Positions 5,431-6,712 of a stretch of 6,712 nucleotides of DNA are shown here, in pieces. The notes under the pieces are model-generated. The model made no database searches. It saw only the letters and a list, made by a program, of their open reading frames with translations, and was not told where the DNA came from. The position numbers and the translations under genes are program-made. Numbering within the stretch: position 1 is the stretch's first letter; the number at the start of each line of letters is the position of its first letter. This stretch comes from Flavobacteriales bacterium (GTDB lineage Bacteria; Bacteroidota; Bacteroidia; Flavobacteriales; UBA7430), in assembly GCA_024959975.1 (NCBI GenBank), contig JANXFM010000191.1:1-6712 (forward strand), given 5' to 3'.

Positions 5431-6291
5431 ATGGCTAACTTAAAAGAAATACGTACCAGGATCACCTCCGTAGCTTCTACGATGCAAATTACCAGCGCTA
5501 TGAAAATGGTGTCGGCTGCAAAATTAAAGAGAGCTCAGGACGCGATTACTCAAATGCGCCCTTATGCTGAAAAGTTACGTGAGATCTTAGTTAACATTAG
5601 TTCTACTCTTGAAGGGTCTGCCGAAGGTGTTTACAGCCAGGAAAGAGAAACCAAAAAGGTTTTGATCGTTGCCATTGCTTCCAATCGTGGCTTATGTGGT
5701 GCTTTTAATGCAAATATTTTTAAGGCTGCTGAAAAGCGCATTAAAGAATACGCAGGAAAAGAGGTGCAGGTCTACGCCATTGGTAAGAGGTCGGCTGACT
5801 ATTTTACCGGAAAACACACTGTGTTTAATTCAAATGCGGAAATTTTTAACGACTTGAATTATGAGCATGTTGCCGTAATGGCTCAGGAAGTAATGGACGC
5901 TTTTGTTGAAGGACAATTCGACAAAGTGGACATTATCTACAACGAGTTTAAAAATGCAGCAACTCAGGAAGTAATTACCCAGCAGTTTATTCCTGTCGTT
6001 GCAGACGAAAATGAAGCTGTTAATGTAAACGCTGATTACATTTTTGAACCTTCAAAAACATCTATTGTTGTTGATTTAATTCCTAAGTCTTTAAAGATCC
6101 AATTCTATAAATCACTTTTAGATTCTCACGCTTCTGAGCACGGTGCCCGCATGACAGCCATGCACAAAGCAACCGATAATGCCCAGGAATTAAAAGCTGA
6201 ATTAAAATTAACTTACAACCGTCAACGTCAGGCAGCAATTACCAATGAGATCCTCGAGATCGTTGGTGGTGCCGAAGCTTTGAAACAGTAA
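5431..6291 (+). CDS. atpG: F1Fo ATP synthase subunit gamma
   Basis: The 286-residue central rotor shaft that turns inside the alpha3beta3 hexamer. The N-terminal helix opens with ANLKEIRTRITSVASTMQIT and the near-invariant MKMVSAAKLKRAQ (24-36). The central Rossmann-like domain includes SNRGLCGAFN (84-93). The C-terminal helix (about 235-286) carries SEHGARMTAMHKATDNA and ends in TNEILEIVGGAEAL, the family signature. Length is the same as E. coli (287). It is the last gene of the cluster: tandem stops (TAA 6289-6291 and TAA 6292-6294) are followed 10 nt later by a strong terminator rather than by atpD and atpC. Confidence 0.97.
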   Translation: MANLKEIRTRITSVASTMQITSAMKMVSAAKLKRAQDAITQMRPYAEKLREILVNISSTLEGSAEGVYSQERETKKVLIVAIASNRGLCGAFNANIFKAAEKRIKEYAGKEVQVYAIGKRSADYFTGKHTVFNSNAEIFNDLNYEHVAVMAQEVMDAFVEGQFDKVDIIYNEFKNAATQEVITQQFIPVVADENEAVNVNADYIFEPSKTSIVVDLIPKSLKIQFYKSLLDSHASEHGARMTAMHKATDNAQELKAELKLTYNRQRQAAITNEILEIVGGAEALKQ

Positions 6292-6304
6292 TAATTTTTA
6301 CCTA

Positions 6305-6349
6305 AAAAAGCATGTCACTCTGAGCTTGTCGAAGAGCGGCGTGCTTTTT
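6305..6349. terminator. Bidirectional terminator hairpin after atpG
   Basis: Bases 6305-6321 (AAAAAGCATGTCACTCT) pair with 6333-6349 (AGAGCGGCGTGCTTTTT) over 17 positions, with one mismatch (A6317/C6337) and two G-T pairs. The loop is GAGCTTGTCGA. The A-run on one side and T-run on the other make it usable in both directions, which suits its place between convergent genes. The upper stem and loop are made from a repeat unit also seen, inverted, at 6394-6404. Confidence 0.8.
6314..6336 (-). repeat. Short modular palindromic repeat, copy 1
   Basis: The unit starts GTCACTCTGAGC and ends TTGTCGAAGAG. Read on the minus strand it begins CTCTTCGACAA and ends AGAGTGAC. The last 11 bases recur exactly, inverted, at 6394-6404, and the TGAC end is shared with the other two copies. 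I recall closely similar sequences scattered between genes in many Bacteroidota genomes; that is recollection, not a search. Here the unit is embedded in the terminator stem. Confidence 0.7.
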
Positions 6350-6393
6350 CAATTACCATACTTCTACAAAATTTCCTACCTCTGGTGGGCTTA

Positions 6394-6430
6394 CTCTTCG
6401 ACAATCCCAATAGCTATCGGGCACAATGAC
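6394..6430 (+). repeat. Short modular palindromic repeat, copy 2
   Basis: It begins CTCTTCGACAA (6394-6404), the reverse complement of the end of copy 1, and ends CACAATGAC (6422-6430). Between them sits a palindromic insert, CCCAATAGCTATCGGG (6406-6421), perfect apart from one A/C mismatch. It looks like copy 1 in the opposite orientation with an extra palindrome in the middle. A 6-bp hairpin, GCACAA (6421-6426) with TTGTGC (6431-6436), overlaps its end. Confidence 0.65.
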
Positions 6431-6512
6431 TTGTGCTAAATTTCTTTCTCCTGCCTAACAATTATTCGTTGTCAATTGTCCATTCTAAAAGATTAAGTAC
6501 GTTACCTATGGG

Positions 6513-6558
6513 ATTCTGAAACGAGCCTGCCTGCCGGCAAAGGCAGGTTCAGAATGAC
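6513..6558 (+). repeat. Short modular palindromic repeat, copy 3 (nested inverted repeats)
   Basis: Outer arms ATTCTGAA (6513-6520) and TTCAGAAT (6548-6555) are perfect inverses, followed by GAC. Nested inside are CCTGCC (6526-6531) and GGCAGG (6542-6547) around the palindrome TGCCGGCA (6532-6539). The end AGAATGAC matches the AGAGTGAC and ACAATGAC ends of copies 1 and 2. The GC-rich core stands out against the AT-rich surroundings and could form a cruciform or a strong RNA hairpin. Confidence 0.7.
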
Positions 6559-6581
6559 GCACCAACAACGATCAACCCTTT

Positions 6582-6712
6582 TTATTCAAAGATCACCGTT
6601 CGGTTCGCATAAGATAATATACACCTGTTTGTGTGGTGCCAAATCGCTCTCGAAAGAACGACTTTCTCAATATCACGTCCTTTACGAACCAGATCTTCTA
6701 CGCTGTCTTTGT
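6582..6712 (-). CDS. C-terminal end of a convergent gene (partial, unrecognised)
   Basis: On the minus strand one frame is open from the window edge (from 6710) to a TAA at 6582-6584, giving 42 residues that begin KDSVEDLVRKGRDIEKVVLS and end NRTVIFE. The other two minus frames contain stops in this stretch. The charged, helix-like first half followed by a short hydrophobic end looks like a genuine C-terminus, but I do not recognise the family. The gene runs toward atpG and ends about 230 nt from the terminator hairpin. The possibility that only part of this frame is coding cannot be excluded. Confidence 0.55.
   Translation of the reverse strand, partial: KDSVEDLVRKGRDIEKVVLSRAIWHHTNRCILSYANRTVIFE

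Noticed and set aside
5669..5857. Second forward open frame inside atpG
   Set aside because: Out-of-frame shadow of the conserved gamma subunit, with no initiation context or domain.
6292..6581. Possible small RNA or short gene in the region after atpG
   Set aside because: No frame carries a convincing protein and no promoter is visible; the secondary structure is explained by the terminator and the palindromic repeats.

Overview
The window looks like a chromosomal segment of a member of the Bacteroidota, most likely the family Flavobacteriaceae (Flavobacterium or a close relative). The evidence is the AT-rich base composition, start codons preceded by A-rich stretches rather than Shine-Dalgarno sequences, a good TAnnTTTG-type -7 promoter element, the long His-rich periplasmic N-terminus on ATP synthase subunit a, and the gene order bactofilin / AtpZ-like / four-helix membrane protein / atpB.

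Layout: positions 1-59 are the C-terminal end of an upstream gene. They are followed by a bactofilin (72-494), a small AtpZ/AtpI-like two-helix protein overlapping its end (466-678), and an unusual TTG-started four-helix membrane protein (681-1049). A 154-nt gap with a likely promoter leads to atpB (1204-2295) and atpE (2336-2542). A strong intrinsic terminator follows atpE, inside the ATP synthase cluster. The next ~190 nt contain what I read as a decayed second copy of atpE. Then come atpF, atpH, atpA and atpG (2741-6291). A UUCG-capped hairpin sits between atpA and atpG. After atpG is a long bidirectional terminator hairpin, a roughly 290-nt intergenic region with three related modular palindromic repeats, and the C-terminus of an unrecognised convergent gene on the minus strand.

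Together the genes encode the whole membrane sector (a, c, b), the delta stalk protein, and the alpha and gamma subunits of an F1Fo ATP synthase. The beta (atpD) and epsilon (atpC) subunits are absent; the terminator and convergent gene after atpG imply they lie elsewhere, as is common in Bacteroidota. The c subunit lacks Na+ ligands and carries a single Glu carboxylate, so proton coupling is expected. Subunit a carries the swapped His/Glu pair relative to E. coli.

I see no defence system, mobile gene, CRISPR array or RNA gene. The most notable observations are the probable atpE pseudogene combined with an internal terminator and possible re-initiation promoter, and the mosaic palindromic repeat cluster downstream of atpG.
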